The notes beneath the pieces are model-generated. The model did no database searches. It saw only the letters and a program-made list of their open reading frames with translations, and had not been told where the DNA came from. Both the position numbers and the translations under genes were made by a program. DNA of 64,000 nucleotides, from the NCBI RefSeq assembly GCF_022662335.1, contig NZ_JAKNQJ010000011.1, forward strand, positions 1 to 64,000, given 5' to 3'. The stretch comes from Sphingomonas sp. CROZ-RG-20F-R02-07. GTDB taxonomy: Bacteria > Pseudomonadota > Alphaproteobacteria > Sphingomonadales > Sphingomonadaceae. This document shows positions 53,314-62,570 of this stretch, in pieces (position 1 is the first letter of the stretch; every line of letters starts with the position of its first letter).

Positions 53314-54339
53314 ATGGACGTCGGCCTTTTCGATTTCGCCCTGCCGCCCGAATCGATCGCGCTGCGCCCGGCATCGCCGCGCGATTCTGCGCGGATGCTG
53401 GTACTGGACGGCACGGCGACGCGCGATGCGCGGGTGACCGATCTGCCCGGCGCGCTGCGCGCGGGCGACCTGCTCGTGTTCAACGACACCCGCGTGATCC
53501 CGGCGCAACTCGAAGGGCGCCGCGGCGACGCGCGGGTCGGTGCAACGCTCCACAAGCGCGAAGGGCCACGCCGCTGGCGCGCCTTCGTCCGCAACGCGCG
53601 CCGCCTGCGCGACGGCGACACGATCGATTTCGGCGAAGGCGTGACGGCGATCGCCTCGGACCGCGACGACGACGGCAGCCTTGCGCTGGACTTCGCCGGC
53701 GAAGAGCCGGTCGAGACGCTCCTGGAGCGCGCCGGCCGCATGCCGCTGCCGCCCTATATCGCCGGCAAGCGCCCGACCGACGCACGCGATCTGGACGATT
53801 ACCAGACGATGTTCGCCGCCGAGCCTGGCGCGGTCGCGGCACCTACGGCGGCGCTCCATTTCACGCCGGCGCTGATGGCCTCGCTGGAGGCGGCCGGGAT
53901 CGGTCATGCGACGCTGACGCTGCACGTCGGCGCGGGCACCTTTCTCCCGGTAAAGGGGGAGGATACCGATCAGCATCGCATGCATGCCGAATGGGGCCGG
54001 ATCGATGCGGCCACCGCCGAACGCCTGAACGCCGTGCGCGCGGCAGGCGGGCGGGTGATCGCGGTCGGCACCACCTCGCTCCGGTTGATCGAGAGTGCAT
54101 CGGACGCGGCGGGGATTGTCCACCCGTTCGAAGGCGACACCGCGATCTTCATCACGCCCGGCTATCGCTTTCGCGGGATCGACGGGCTGGTGACCAATTT
54201 CCACCTGCCGCGCTCGACGCTGTTCATGCTGGTGTCGGCGTTGATGGGGCGGGAGCGGATGCAGGCGGCCTATGCGCATGCGATCCAGACGGGCTACCGC
54301 TTCTATTCCTATGGGGATGCATCGCTTCTTCTGCCCTGA
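53314..54339 (+). CDS. queA: tRNA preQ1(34) S-adenosylmethionine ribosyltransferase-isomerase
   Basis: The protein is 341 aa, QueA length. [40 protein letters not shown], the LPPYI segment, [24 protein letters not shown] [11 protein letters not shown] and [18 protein letters not shown] are diagnostic. It makes epoxyqueuosine in the tRNA wobble position. tgt, its common downstream partner, is absent here; a hairpin and the convergent csbD follow. Confidence 0.95.
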   Translation: MDVGLFDFALPPESIALRPASPRDSARMLVLDGTATRDARVTDLPGALRAGDLLVFNDTRVIPAQLEGRRGDARVGATLHKREGPRRWRAFVRNARRLRDGDTIDFGEGVTAIASDRDDDGSLALDFAGEEPVETLLERAGRMPLPPYIAGKRPTDARDLDDYQTMFAAEPGAVAAPTAALHFTPALMASLEAAGIGHATLTLHVGAGTFLPVKGEDTDQHRMHAEWGRIDAATAERLNAVRAAGGRVIAVGTTSLRLIESASDAAGIVHPFEGDTAIFITPGYRFRGIDGLVTNFHLPRSTLFMLVSALMGRERMQAAYAHAIQTGYRFYSYGDASLLLP

Positions 54340-54365
54340 GAAGAGCGACGCACCCCGGGAGACAA

Positions 54366-54384
54366 GGGGAGCCTGACGCTCCCC
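54366..54384. terminator. Hairpin between queA and csbD
   Basis: GGGGAGC and GCTCCCC form a 7-bp stem around CTGAC between convergent stops. Probable bidirectional terminator without a T-run. Confidence 0.5.
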
Positions 54385-54391
54385 TGCCCGC

Positions 54392-54676
54392 TTATTTGCC
54401 GCGCAGCGTGTTGAACACCGCGACGCCCAGCGTCCCGACCAGCGCGGCGGTCGTCCACGGCCGATCCTTCGCGAACGCGCGCGCCTTGTCGAGCAGCGGG
54501 CCGGGATCGCCGATCGCATCGCGCGCCGCACCCGCCATCTGCTTGGCATCGCCGATCACCTGATCCGCCGTGCCCTTGGCCTGCAGGCTGTCGTCGCCCG
54601 TCACCTTGCCGACGGCTTCCTTGACGTTGCCGGTGAGGTTCTGGCCCTGGCCTTCGAGCGTGGTGCTGTTCATCAT
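54392..54676 (-). CDS. CsbD-family stress protein with membrane-anchor C-terminus
   Basis: The protein is 94 aa. Residues 1-60 match CsbD (GNVKEAVGKVTGDDSLQAKGTADQVIGDAKQMAG), a family induced by general stress sigma factors. The last 35 residues add an ElaB/YqjD-like hydrophobic helix (PWTTAALVGTLGVAVFNTLRGK). GGAGACGA precedes the tandem ATGs (54676/54673). It is likely part of the stress regulon; function is unknown. Confidence 0.83.
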   Translation of the reverse strand: MMNSTTLEGQGQNLTGNVKEAVGKVTGDDSLQAKGTADQVIGDAKQMAGAARDAIGDPGPLLDKARAFAKDRPWTTAALVGTLGVAVFNTLRGK

Positions 54677-54756
54677 TCGTCTCCATCGATGGTCACCGGG
54701 CTGGTGACGTCCGGGGGCGTAACGATCGGAAACCGATAAGGGTGCGAAGAACCGGG

Positions 54757-55071
54757 TCAGCCCGGCTCGATATCCTGCCGGGGGACGTGACGCACGATCC
54801 ACTTCGGATAGCCCTCGGGCGCCAGGACGATGTCCGGAAACGCGATCGGATCGTCGCCGGTCTCGATCCAGCCCGCCCCCAGGCAATGCCCGCACGCCTC
54901 GCGGCGGCAGCGAAAGCTCACCAGATCGATCTCGACATTCCACTGCCCATGGCCGCGGCAGATCGGGCAGCGCGCATCGAGCGTGCCGTTGCGCGGCTGG
55001 AGCGGCACGATGTCGAACGCATGCGGGCTGTCGGGCCCGGCGCAATAGATCGGTTCGCTGACGTGCGGCAC
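54757..55071 (-). CDS. Cysteine-rich hypothetical protein
   Basis: This 104-aa protein contains ARCPICRGHGQWN and CRREACGHCLGAGWIETG, four CxxC-like elements resembling a DnaJ-type zinc ribbon, then FPDIVLAPEGYPKWIVRHVPR. Zn binding is inferred. AAGGAGG immediately upstream of the GTG start is an excellent ribosome site. Role unknown; it sits alone between csbD and the FAD oxidoreductase. Confidence 0.68.
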   Translation of the reverse strand: MPHVSEPIYCAGPDSPHAFDIVPLQPRNGTLDARCPICRGHGQWNVEIDLVSFRCRREACGHCLGAGWIETGDDPIAFPDIVLAPEGYPKWIVRHVPRQDIEPG

Positions 55072-55143
55072 GGGCGCCTCCTTGTGTTGCCGCCCGAACG
55101 CACCGCGCGGCGGACGACTCCGTAACGAACCGCGCGGCGCGAG

Positions 55144-56757
55144 TCAGCCCGCCATGCTCAGCGCGACCGCCTCCGCGGCCTTGATCCCGTCCACCGCGGC
55201 GGACAGGATGCCGCCGGCGTAGCCGGCACCTTCGCCAGCGGTGAAGAGCCCGGCGGTGTTGAGGCTCTGCATGTCGTCGCCGCGGGTGAAGCGGATCGGC
55301 GACGAGGTGCGCGTCTCCACCCCGGTCATCACCACGTCGGGATGATCGTAGCCCGCGATCTGCCGGCCGAAGACGGGCAGCGCCTCGCGCATGGCGTGGA
55401 CGGCGAAATCGGGCAGGCACAAGGCGAGATCGGTCGGCTGGACGCCGGGCTTGTACGAGGGCACCACCGTGCCGAGCGTCGTCGAGGCGCGCCCTTCGAG
55501 AAAATCGCCCAGCCGCTGCGCCGGTGCCTTGTAGCTCGAGCCGCCCGCGACATAGGCGCGCTCCTCCCAATGGCGCTGCAGGGCGATGCCGGCCAGCGGA
55601 TCGCCGGGAAAATCACGCGCGGGATCGATCGCGACGACCAGCCCCGAATTGGCGTTGCGCTCGTTGCGCGAATATTGGCTCATGCCGTTGGTCGCGACGC
55701 GCCCGGCCTCCGATGTGGCGGCGACGACGGTGCCGCCGGGGCACATGCAGAAGCTGTAGACCGTCCGCCCGTTCGAACAATGGTGCGAGATATGATATTC
55801 GGCCGCGCCCAGGATCGGGTTGCCGGCATCCGCGCCGAAGCGGGAGCGATCGATCCAGGATTGCGGATGCTCGATCCGCACGCCGATCGAAAAGGGCTTG
55901 GCCTCGACATGGACGCCCGCCGCATGCAGCATCGCGAAGGTATCGCGGGCGCTGTGCCCGACGGCCAGCACGACGCGGTCCGCCGCCAGATAGTCGCCGG
56001 TGTGCAGATGCAGGCCGCGCACGCGCCGCGCGCCCGTGCCGTCGGTGACGATATCCAGCCCGTCGACCCGCGTGGAGAACCGGTATTCGCCGCCCAGCGC
56101 CTCGATCGTCTCGCGCATGCTTTCGACCATCGTCACCAGCCGGAACGTGCCGATATGCGGATGCGCCTCGGTCAGGATATCGGCCGGCGCCCCCGCCTTC
56201 ACGAATTCGGTCAGCACCTTGCGGTTGAGGTGCCGCGGATCCTTGATGCGGCTGTAGAGCTTGCCGTCGGAAAAGGTGCCCGCGCCGCCCTCGCCGAACT
56301 GCACGTTGGATTCCGGATCGAGCACGCCGCGGCGCCACAGGCCCCAGGTATCCTTGGTCCGCTCGCGCACCGCCTTGCCGCGGTCGAGGATGATCGGCCG
56401 GTGCCCCATCTGCGCCAGGACGAGCGCGGCGAAGAGACCGCATGGCCCCGCCCCAACCACGACCGGCCGGGTTTCGCCCGCAGGGGGCCCGGCCGGCGGG
56501 CGATAGCGCGTGTCGGGGGTGAGCTGGACGTCGCGGTCCTTGCGGAACCGCGCGAGCACCGCCGCTTCGTTCTTCACCGCCACGTCGACCGAATACACCA
56601 GGGTGATGGCGCTCCGATCGCGCGCATCATGGCCGCGCCGCGCCACCGTGAAACGGATCATCTCGCGCGGGGTGATGCGCAGCCGCTTGTGGATCGCCGC
56701 CGGCAGCGCCTCGTCGGCATGATGGAGCGGCAGTTTCAGCTCGGTGACGCGGATCAT
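55144..56757 (-). CDS. FAD-dependent oxidoreductase (COG2509-type)
   Basis: The protein is 537 aa. An N-terminal domain of about 90 residues (MIRVTELKLPLHHADEALPAAI, an RNA-binding-like alpha/beta fold) precedes a Rossmann FAD domain (VVVGAGPCGLFAALVLAQMG) and the rest of the flavoprotein (NVQFGEGGAGTFSDGKLYSRI, MCPGGTVVAA, GEGAGYAGGILSAAVDGI). This domain order is typical of a widely conserved but uncharacterised dehydrogenase family. It is probably cytosolic; substrate unknown. Confidence 0.88.
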   Translation of the reverse strand: MIRVTELKLPLHHADEALPAAIHKRLRITPREMIRFTVARRGHDARDRSAITLVYSVDVAVKNEAAVLARFRKDRDVQLTPDTRYRPPAGPPAGETRPVVVGAGPCGLFAALVLAQMGHRPIILDRGKAVRERTKDTWGLWRRGVLDPESNVQFGEGGAGTFSDGKLYSRIKDPRHLNRKVLTEFVKAGAPADILTEAHPHIGTFRLVTMVESMRETIEALGGEYRFSTRVDGLDIVTDGTGARRVRGLHLHTGDYLAADRVVLAVGHSARDTFAMLHAAGVHVEAKPFSIGVRIEHPQSWIDRSRFGADAGNPILGAAEYHISHHCSNGRTVYSFCMCPGGTVVAATSEAGRVATNGMSQYSRNERNANSGLVVAIDPARDFPGDPLAGIALQRHWEERAYVAGGSSYKAPAQRLGDFLEGRASTTLGTVVPSYKPGVQPTDLALCLPDFAVHAMREALPVFGRQIAGYDHPDVVMTGVETRTSSPIRFTRGDDMQSLNTAGLFTAGEGAGYAGGILSAAVDGIKAAEAVALSMAG

Positions 56758-56828
56758 CGCGACGCCTTACCGCGCCACGATCGGTTGCGCCAACCTTGCG
56801 GTCGCGAGAGGATGGCGAGCGGCGCGGG

Positions 56829-57425
56829 TCATGCGAAGGCCTTCGCGCCCTTCAACTGCTGATAGGCGGCGATCACCTTTTGCAGATCGGCCTCGTGACC
56901 GCGGTCGCCGCCGTTGCGATCGGGATGATAGCGGCGCACCAGCTCGCTATAGCGTTTGCGCAGCGCCGTGCGGTCGATATCGGCATCGAGCCCCAGCACG
57001 CGAAGCGCGCGGCGCTCGCCGTCCGACAGCGTGCGGCCATCGGTACGCGCCTTGGCACGCGTGCCGAACCGTCCGCCGATCGCGTCCAGCGGATCGGCGA
57101 ACTCGGCCCAGCGGGGCGGTGCATCGCCGACACCGCCATGCGCGAAGGCCCGGGTCTCGCGTTCCCAGCCGGCAAGCGGCCGCTGGGCGCGGTGGATCTC
57201 GTCCGCGGTCATGCCGTCGAAGAAATTATATCCGGCGTTGAAGGCGCGGACATGATCGAGGCAGAACCAGCGGAACCGGGGCGGCCCGCCATCGCTCGCG
57301 CCTTCGAGCGGCGGTGCCCGAAACTCGCCGGCCTCGTCGCATTCGGGGTGCATGCACGCCTGCCCGGTGCCTTCCACCCGACCATGGAAGCGCGGGGCCG
57401 GCCGTTCGTTCTTGCTGTGCGCCAC
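56829..57425 (-). CDS. J-domain (DnaJ-like) protein
   Basis: This 198-aa protein has a Cys/His-containing N-terminal segment (GQACMHPECDEAGEFRAP, FRWFCLDHVRAFNAGYNFFDGM) and a C-terminal J domain from about residue 140 (ALRVLGLDADIDRTALRKRYSELVRRYHPDRNGG) with the intact HPD motif. It is expected to stimulate an Hsp70. GTG 57425 with GGGGAG nine bases upstream was chosen; a longer frame upstream is antisense to bolA. The divergent bolA start is 31 bases away. Confidence 0.82.
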   Translation of the reverse strand: MAHSKNERPAPRFHGRVEGTGQACMHPECDEAGEFRAPPLEGASDGGPPRFRWFCLDHVRAFNAGYNFFDGMTADEIHRAQRPLAGWERETRAFAHGGVGDAPPRWAEFADPLDAIGGRFGTRAKARTDGRTLSDGERRALRVLGLDADIDRTALRKRYSELVRRYHPDRNGGDRGHEADLQKVIAAYQQLKGAKAFA

Positions 57426-57455
57426 TGGCTCCCCAAACCCCGAAAAGCCCGGTAT

Positions 57456-57752
57456 ATGGGGATGATGATCGCACGCGCCACCTCGCCGCTCGCCGACGAA
57501 ATCACCAGCCGTCTGACGCGGCTGCTCGATCCCACCAGCCTCCGCGTCACCAACGAGAGCGCGCTTCATGCCGGCCATATGGGCGACGACGGGACGGGCG
57601 AAACGCATTTCCGCGTCGAGATCGAATCCGCCTCGTTCGTCGGCCAGTCGCGCGTCGCGCGGCAGCGTCTGGTGAACAAAGCGCTCGCCGATTTGTTAGC
57701 GAACAACATCCACGCACTCGCCATCCAGGCCCGCGCTCCCGGAGAAGGATAA
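57456..57752 (+). CDS. bolA: BolA/IbaG-family protein
   Basis: This 98-aa BolA fold has LDPTSLRVTNESALHAGHMG, TGETHFRVEIESASFVGQSRVARQRLVNKALADLL and a final HALAIQARAPGE. The HxxH-like helix region and conserved His (HALAI) can coordinate [2Fe-2S] with a monothiol glutaredoxin. Three in-frame ATGs (57456, 57462, 57465) are possible. The stop overlaps the GST start by one base (TAATG). Confidence 0.88.
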   Translation: MGMMIARATSPLADEITSRLTRLLDPTSLRVTNESALHAGHMGDDGTGETHFRVEIESASFVGQSRVARQRLVNKALADLLANNIHALAIQARAPGEG

Positions 57753-58459
57753 TGCCCTACAAGCTCTGGTATTGGCCGACGATACCGGGGCGGGGCGAGT
57801 TCGTTCGTCTGGCGCTGGAAGCGGCGGGGATCGCCTATGACGACGCCGCACGCGCGGTCGGCGCGGAGGGCCTGATCGCCGACATGGCGGCGCGGCAGGG
57901 ACGACGGCCATTCGCGCCGCCCTATATGGAGCTCGACGGGCTCATCATCGCGCAAGTCGCCAATATTCTGAACTATCTGGGCGAGCGGCATGGCCTCGCA
58001 CCCTCTGGCATCGCGGACCGCGCGTGGCTCATGCAACTGCAATCGACCATCACCGACGTCGTGGCGGAGGTGCACGGCGTCCACCATCCCGTCGCCACAT
58101 CGGCCTATTACGAAGACCAGAAGCCCGAAGCGGCGCGCGCGGCAACGCAGTTCCGCGCCGAGCGCATGCCCAAATTCCTCGGCTATTTCGAAGAGGCGAT
58201 CGACGCCAATCCGGGCGACTGGACCATCGATCACCGCTGGACCTATGTCGACACATCGCTGTTCCAGCTGGTCGAGGGGCTGCGCTATATGTTCCCGAAG
58301 CGGATGGCGGCGATCGAGGGCGATTATCCCAACGTGATCCGCATCCATGATCAGGTGACCGAATTGCCCGGCATCCGCACCTATCTGAAGAGCGATCGCC
58401 GGCTGGCGTTCACCAACGACGGCATCTTCCGCCATTATCCCGAGCTGGATGGCGCGTGA
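57752..58459 (+). CDS. Glutathione S-transferase (sigma/pi-like)
   Basis: The protein is 235 aa. YWPTIPGRGEFVRLALEAAG provides the Tyr and Arg typical of sigma/pi-like GSTs; the cis-Pro (FAPPYMELDG) and an all-helical C-terminal domain follow. GGAGAAGGAT is the ribosome site, lying in the bolA end. It is part of the coupled bolA-GST-Nudix-pirin chain (TAATG, then GTGA). Confidence 0.86.
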   Translation: MPYKLWYWPTIPGRGEFVRLALEAAGIAYDDAARAVGAEGLIADMAARQGRRPFAPPYMELDGLIIAQVANILNYLGERHGLAPSGIADRAWLMQLQSTITDVVAEVHGVHHPVATSAYYEDQKPEAARAATQFRAERMPKFLGYFEEAIDANPGDWTIDHRWTYVDTSLFQLVEGLRYMFPKRMAAIEGDYPNVIRIHDQVTELPGIRTYLKSDRRLAFTNDGIFRHYPELDGA

Positions 58460-58914
58460 GGGCGGCGCGACCGGCGGCGCGCATCCTGCTGGTCGATTCG
58501 CGCGGCCGCACTTTGCTGTTCCGCTTCACGCCGGCCGATCGTCCGCCTTTGTGGTGCACGCCGGGCGGCGCGGTGGACCCCGGCGAAAGCTATGCCGCCG
58601 CGGCCCGGCGCGAATTGTGGGAAGAGGTGGGCCTCGACCGGGATTGCGGGCCCGAGGTCGCCCGGCGGATCGTCGATTTCCGGACGTTCGAGGGGGTCGA
58701 GGTGACCGCCGACGAACGCTATTTCCGGATCGACATCGACCATTTCGACGTTGCGCCCGGCGCCTTGACCGAACTGGAGCGGACGTTGCTTGTCGGGCAT
58801 CGCTGGTTTTCCAGAAACGAGATCGCGGCGCATGACGAAGTGATCTACCCCGCGGACCTGATCGCGTTGCTCGACGCCACCGAGCCGCCGCCACGGGACG
58901 ACGCTCATGTTTGA
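58456..58914 (+). CDS. Nudix hydrolase
   Basis: This 152-aa protein carries a complete Nudix box GGAVDPGESYAAAARRELWEEVG, with the metal-binding Glu residues of REXXEE present. It hydrolyses a nucleoside diphosphate derivative; the rest gives no clear specificity, though WCTPGGAVDPGE is common in proteins annotated as MutT/GDP-mannose type. The GTG start overlaps the GST stop and the end overlaps the pirin gene by eight bases. Confidence 0.88.
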   Translation: MRAARPAARILLVDSRGRTLLFRFTPADRPPLWCTPGGAVDPGESYAAAARRELWEEVGLDRDCGPEVARRIVDFRTFEGVEVTADERYFRIDIDHFDVAPGALTELERTLLVGHRWFSRNEIAAHDEVIYPADLIALLDATEPPPRDDAHV

Positions 58915-59806
58915 CGATTTCATTCTCCAGACCATCCTGCCCGTCACTCATGATCTGGGCGGCTTCAAGGTGCACCGCACCTTGCCGAGCAAGGCGCGGA
59001 CGATGGTGGGGCCGTTCCTGTTCTTCGACCAGATGGGCCCGGCGCAGATGGGCGTGGGCGAAGGCATCGACGTTCGGCCGCATCCGCACATCAACCTGTC
59101 GACCGTCACCTATCTGTTCGACGGCGCGATCGATCACCGCGATTCGCTCGGCACCGCCGCGCGGATCGAGCCGGGCGCGGTCAATCTGATGACGGCGGGC
59201 CACGGCATCGTCCATTCCGAACGCTCTCCGGGCGACGCCCGGGCCGAAGGCCCGGTGCTGTCGGGCATCCAGACCTGGCTCGCCATGCCCGAGGCGGCCG
59301 AGGAAATGGACCCCGCCTTCGAGCATGTCGAGCGCGATCGCCTGCCGACGATCGACGCGCAGGGCGTGCGGGCGCGGATCATCATGGGATCGCTCTGGGG
59401 CCAGACCGCCCCGACCACCACGCATGCCGGCACCATCTATGCCGATCTCCTGCTCGAACCCGGTGCCGCGATCCCGATCGACGCGGCGGCGGAAGAGCGC
59501 GCGGTCTATCTCGCGATGGGCGAGGCGACGCTGGAGGGCGTGCCGCTCACCCCGCAGACGCTGTACGTGCTGCGGCCCGGCATCGCCGCCACGTTGCGTT
59601 CGGCAAGCGGCGGGCGGGCGATGCTGTGCGGGGGCGACGCCTTCACCACGCCGCGCCACGTCTGGTGGAATTTCGTCTCCTCGCGGCGTGACCGGATCGA
59701 ACAGGCCCGCTGCGACTGGAATGCGGGGGCGTTCCCCAAGGTGCCCGGCGACGATCAGGAATGGATTCCGATCCCCGCCGTGCCCAAGACGGTCAGCTAT
59801 CCCTGA
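58907..59806 (+). CDS. Pirin-family protein
   Basis: This is a 299-aa bicupin. FLFFDQMGPAQMG, VRPHPHINLSTVTYLFDG (two His metal ligands), HGIVHSERS (further His and Glu) and the second cupin are diagnostic of pirin. Some pirins are quercetin dioxygenases, others regulate metabolism through iron. The start lies inside the end of the Nudix gene, so the two are translationally coupled. Confidence 0.9.
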   Translation: MFDDFILQTILPVTHDLGGFKVHRTLPSKARTMVGPFLFFDQMGPAQMGVGEGIDVRPHPHINLSTVTYLFDGAIDHRDSLGTAARIEPGAVNLMTAGHGIVHSERSPGDARAEGPVLSGIQTWLAMPEAAEEMDPAFEHVERDRLPTIDAQGVRARIIMGSLWGQTAPTTTHAGTIYADLLLEPGAAIPIDAAAEERAVYLAMGEATLEGVPLTPQTLYVLRPGIAATLRSASGGRAMLCGGDAFTTPRHVWWNFVSSRRDRIEQARCDWNAGAFPKVPGDDQEWIPIPAVPKTVSYP

Positions 59807-59897
59807 TCCGGCGCCTGCCGCTTGCGGGCGGGATCGGGCACGTTCATGATCGAACGACCCCAGGCGATATCGATCGCCGCGGGCGGGAGAGGAAGAC

Positions 59898-60782
59898 ATG
59901 GCCGACGGTCTCCAGCGCATAGCACTTGCCACCGGAGTCGAACTGGACGTGGCGGTGGCCGGCGATCCCGCCGCGCCGCCGATCATCCTGCTCCACGGTT
60001 TTCCTGAATCGCATCGCACCTGGCGGCACGTGATGCCCGATCTCGCGCGCGACCATTTCGTGCTGGCCCCCGATCAGCGCGGCTATGCCCGCTCGTCCAA
60101 GCCCGAGGGCGTCGCCGCCTATGCCGCTGATCGGATCGTGGCCGATCTGCTCGCGCTGGCGGATCATTTCGGGATCGCGCGTTTCACGCTCGTGGGGCAT
60201 GATTGGGGCGGCGCGGTCGCCTGGATGGCGGCGCTGAAGCATCCGGATCGGGTGGCGCGGCTCGCGATCGTCAACGCGCCGCATCCGTTCGTCTTCCAGA
60301 AGACGATCTTCGACGAACCGGCGCAGCGCCGGGCGAGCCAATATATCCGCGCGTTCCGCGACACCGGCATCGACCAGGGCCTGGTCGGCGCGGGGCTGGA
60401 GCGGTTCCTCGGCACCACCTTCGCCAAGCATATCACCGGCCCGATCGCGGGCGAGGACAAGGCTGCCTATCTCGACGAATGGAGCCAGCCCGGCGCGATG
60501 ACCGGCATGCTCAACTGGTATCGCGCGAGCGCGGTGATCGTCCCCGCCATGGACGAGACACCCGAACGCCCGGGCTTTCTCGACGGCCCCTTCCCGCCGA
60601 CGCAGATGCCGGTGCTCGCGATCTGGGGCATGCAGGACACAGCGCTGCTGCCGAGCCAGCTCGAAGGGCTGGCCGACCATGTGCCGGACCTGACCGTCGC
60701 GAAGGTGGACGCCGGGCATTTCGTGCCCTGGGAAAAGCCGGACGCGGTGATCGCCGCGCTGCGGCGCTGGCTGCCCGAGTAA
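59898..60782 (+). CDS. Epoxide-hydrolase-like alpha/beta hydrolase
   Basis: The protein is 294 aa. HGFPESHRTWRHV supplies the oxyanion region, GHDWGG the Asp nucleophile, and the C-terminal GHFVPWEKPD the catalytic His. Asp as nucleophile separates it from esterases and places it with epoxide hydrolases/haloalkane-dehalogenase-like enzymes; an epoxide hydrolase is likelier because of the HGFPE(S) motif. GAGAGGAAG precedes the ATG. No neighbour suggests the substrate. Confidence 0.88.
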   Translation: MADGLQRIALATGVELDVAVAGDPAAPPIILLHGFPESHRTWRHVMPDLARDHFVLAPDQRGYARSSKPEGVAAYAADRIVADLLALADHFGIARFTLVGHDWGGAVAWMAALKHPDRVARLAIVNAPHPFVFQKTIFDEPAQRRASQYIRAFRDTGIDQGLVGAGLERFLGTTFAKHITGPIAGEDKAAYLDEWSQPGAMTGMLNWYRASAVIVPAMDETPERPGFLDGPFPPTQMPVLAIWGMQDTALLPSQLEGLADHVPDLTVAKVDAGHFVPWEKPDAVIAALRRWLPE

Positions 60783-60815
60783 GCCGGCGGTCCGGCACCT
60801 TACGCCGGCCCCGGA

Positions 60816-61301
60816 CTATTTCTTCCGCTTGAAATCCACCGCGACGACATTCGAGCCGTCCTCGACGGGCACCGCCGTCGGGCCGTCATTCTCGGCCGAG
60901 TCGTGCGGCTCGGGCCCATCGTCGGGGCCCTCCTGCGCCTGGAAGCGCAGCTCGAAATTGACCGCGGGGTCGTGGAAGCCGGTGATCGCCGAATAGGGCA
61001 CCACCAGTTTGGACGGCACCTGGTTGAAGCTCAGGCCCACCGAGAAGCGCGAATCGTCCACCAGCAGATCCCAGTACCGGTTCTGCAGGACGATCGTCAT
61101 CTCGTCGGGGAACCGTTCCATCAGCCGCTGCGGGATGTCGACGCCCGGCGCCTGCGTCTTGAACGTGATGTAGAAATGATGCTCGCCGGGCAGGCCGCCG
61201 CTTTCGGCGACGCTGCCGAGCACACGGCCGACGACCGCGCGCAGCGCCTCCTGCACGATTTCGTCATAGGGAATCAGGCTGTCGGGCATTCCGTCGGTCA
61301 T
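60816..61301 (-). CDS. sspB: SspB, ClpXP adaptor (alphaproteobacterial type)
   Basis: The protein is 161 aa. LIPYDEIVQEALRAVVGRVLGSVAESGGLPGEHHFYITFKT and LMERFPDEMTIVLQNRYWDLLVDD match the substrate-binding domain that holds ssrA-tagged proteins. The C-terminal NVVAVDFKRKK is the ClpX-docking tail. AAGGGG lies before ATG 61301. Divergent from hisB across 73 bases. In this window CpdR and ClpA also relate to regulated proteolysis. Confidence 0.92.
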   Translation of the reverse strand: MTDGMPDSLIPYDEIVQEALRAVVGRVLGSVAESGGLPGEHHFYITFKTQAPGVDIPQRLMERFPDEMTIVLQNRYWDLLVDDSRFSVGLSFNQVPSKLVVPYSAITGFHDPAVNFELRFQAQEGPDDGPEPHDSAENDGPTAVPVEDGSNVVAVDFKRKK

Positions 61302-61374
61302 GCCCCTTGGACTAGCGGGGTTTGGGGGGCGGTCAAGATTGCATGGTGCGGCAGGGCCGTTATGAACGGCGGCC

Positions 61375-61962
61375 ATGCGCATCGCCACGATCAACCGCTC
61401 CACCGCCGAGACCCGGATCGACGTCACGGTGAACCTCGACGGCACCGGCGCGTACCGAATCGCGACCGGCATCGGCTTTCTCGACCACATGCTCGAACAG
61501 CTTTCGCGCCATTCGCTGATCGATCTCGACGTGAGCGTGGCGGGCGACCTGCACATCGACGGGCACCACACCACCGAGGATTCGGCGATCGCGATCGGCG
61601 AGGCGGTGGCCAAAGCGCTCGGCGACAAGCGCGGCATCCGCCGCTATGGCGACGCGCTCTCGCCGATGGACGAGACGCTCACCCGCGTCGCGCTCGACAT
61701 TTCGGGCCGTCCCTGGCTGGTGTGGAAGACCGCGTTCACGATGAACCGCCTGGGCGATCTCGACACCGAGCTGATCGAACATTGGTTCCACAGCTTCGCG
61801 CAGGCCGCCGGGATCACGCTCCACGTCGAGACGCTGTACGGGCAGAACAACCACCATATCGTCGAGAGTGCGTACAAGGGCCTCGCGCGGGCCCTGCGCA
61901 TCGCGGTCGAGATCGATCCGCGCAAGGCGGACGCGATCCCGTCGACCAAGGGCGTGCTGTGA
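61375..61962 (+). CDS. hisB: Imidazoleglycerol-phosphate dehydratase
   Basis: The protein is 195 aa, a monofunctional HisB dehydratase. [42 protein letters not shown] and the C-terminal [19 protein letters not shown] carry the histidines that bind two Mn ions. First gene of the his run here; hisH starts inside its stop (GTGA). Confidence 0.96.
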   Translation: MRIATINRSTAETRIDVTVNLDGTGAYRIATGIGFLDHMLEQLSRHSLIDLDVSVAGDLHIDGHHTTEDSAIAIGEAVAKALGDKRGIRRYGDALSPMDETLTRVALDISGRPWLVWKTAFTMNRLGDLDTELIEHWFHSFAQAAGITLHVETLYGQNNHHIVESAYKGLARALRIAVEIDPRKADAIPSTKGVL

Positions 61963-62570
61963 CGGGGAGCGTTGCGCTGATCGATTACGGCGCGGGCAAC
62001 CTCCATTCGGTCGAGAATGCGTTGCGCGCCGCCGGTGCCGCGGACGTGGCGGTGACCGCCGATCCGGAGGTGGTCGCGAAGGCCGACCGGATCGTGCTGC
62101 CCGGCGTCGGCGCGTTCGGGGCGTGTGCGGCGGCGCTGCGCGGCGTACCCGGCATGATCGAGGCGATGGAGACGCGCGTGCGGCGCGAGGCAGCGCCGTT
62201 CCTGGGCATCTGCGTCGGCATGCAGCTGATGGCGGACACCGGCGAGGAGATGGGCATTCATGCCGGCCTCGGCTGGATCGCGGGCACCGTGCGGCGGCTC
62301 GATCCGGCGCGCAAGTTGGCGAAGGTGCCACATATGGGATGGAATGATGTAGCACCCAAACTGTCCCATCCGCTGATCGCGGCGGGCGAGGCCTATTTCC
62401 TCCACAGCTATGCCTTCGACGGGGCCGACGTGATCGCGACCACCGACCATGCCGGCCCCGTCACCGCCGCGATCGCGCGCGACACGATGGTGGGCGTGCA
62501 ATTCCATCCCGAGAAGAGCCAGCGCTACGGCCTGGCCCTGCTCGAACGCTTTCTGGAGTGGCGGCCGTGA
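61959..62570 (+). CDS. hisH: Imidazole glycerol phosphate synthase, glutaminase subunit
   Basis: This 203-aa class I glutamine amidotransferase has [16 protein letters not shown] at the N-terminus, LPGVGAFG, nucleophile Cys in [11 protein letters not shown], and the His-Glu pair in QFHPEKSQ. It supplies ammonia to HisF. GTG start overlapping hisB; its stop overlaps the hisA start (GTGA). Confidence 0.96.
   Translation: MTGSVALIDYGAGNLHSVENALRAAGAADVAVTADPEVVAKADRIVLPGVGAFGACAAALRGVPGMIEAMETRVRREAAPFLGICVGMQLMADTGEEMGIHAGLGWIAGTVRRLDPARKLAKVPHMGWNDVAPKLSHPLIAAGEAYFLHSYAFDGADVIATTDHAGPVTAAIARDTMVGVQFHPEKSQRYGLALLERFLEWRP

Noticed and set aside
53314..54391. Expected tgt gene after queA
   Set aside because: Looked for it because the pair is often adjacent; a hairpin and the convergent csbD gene follow instead.
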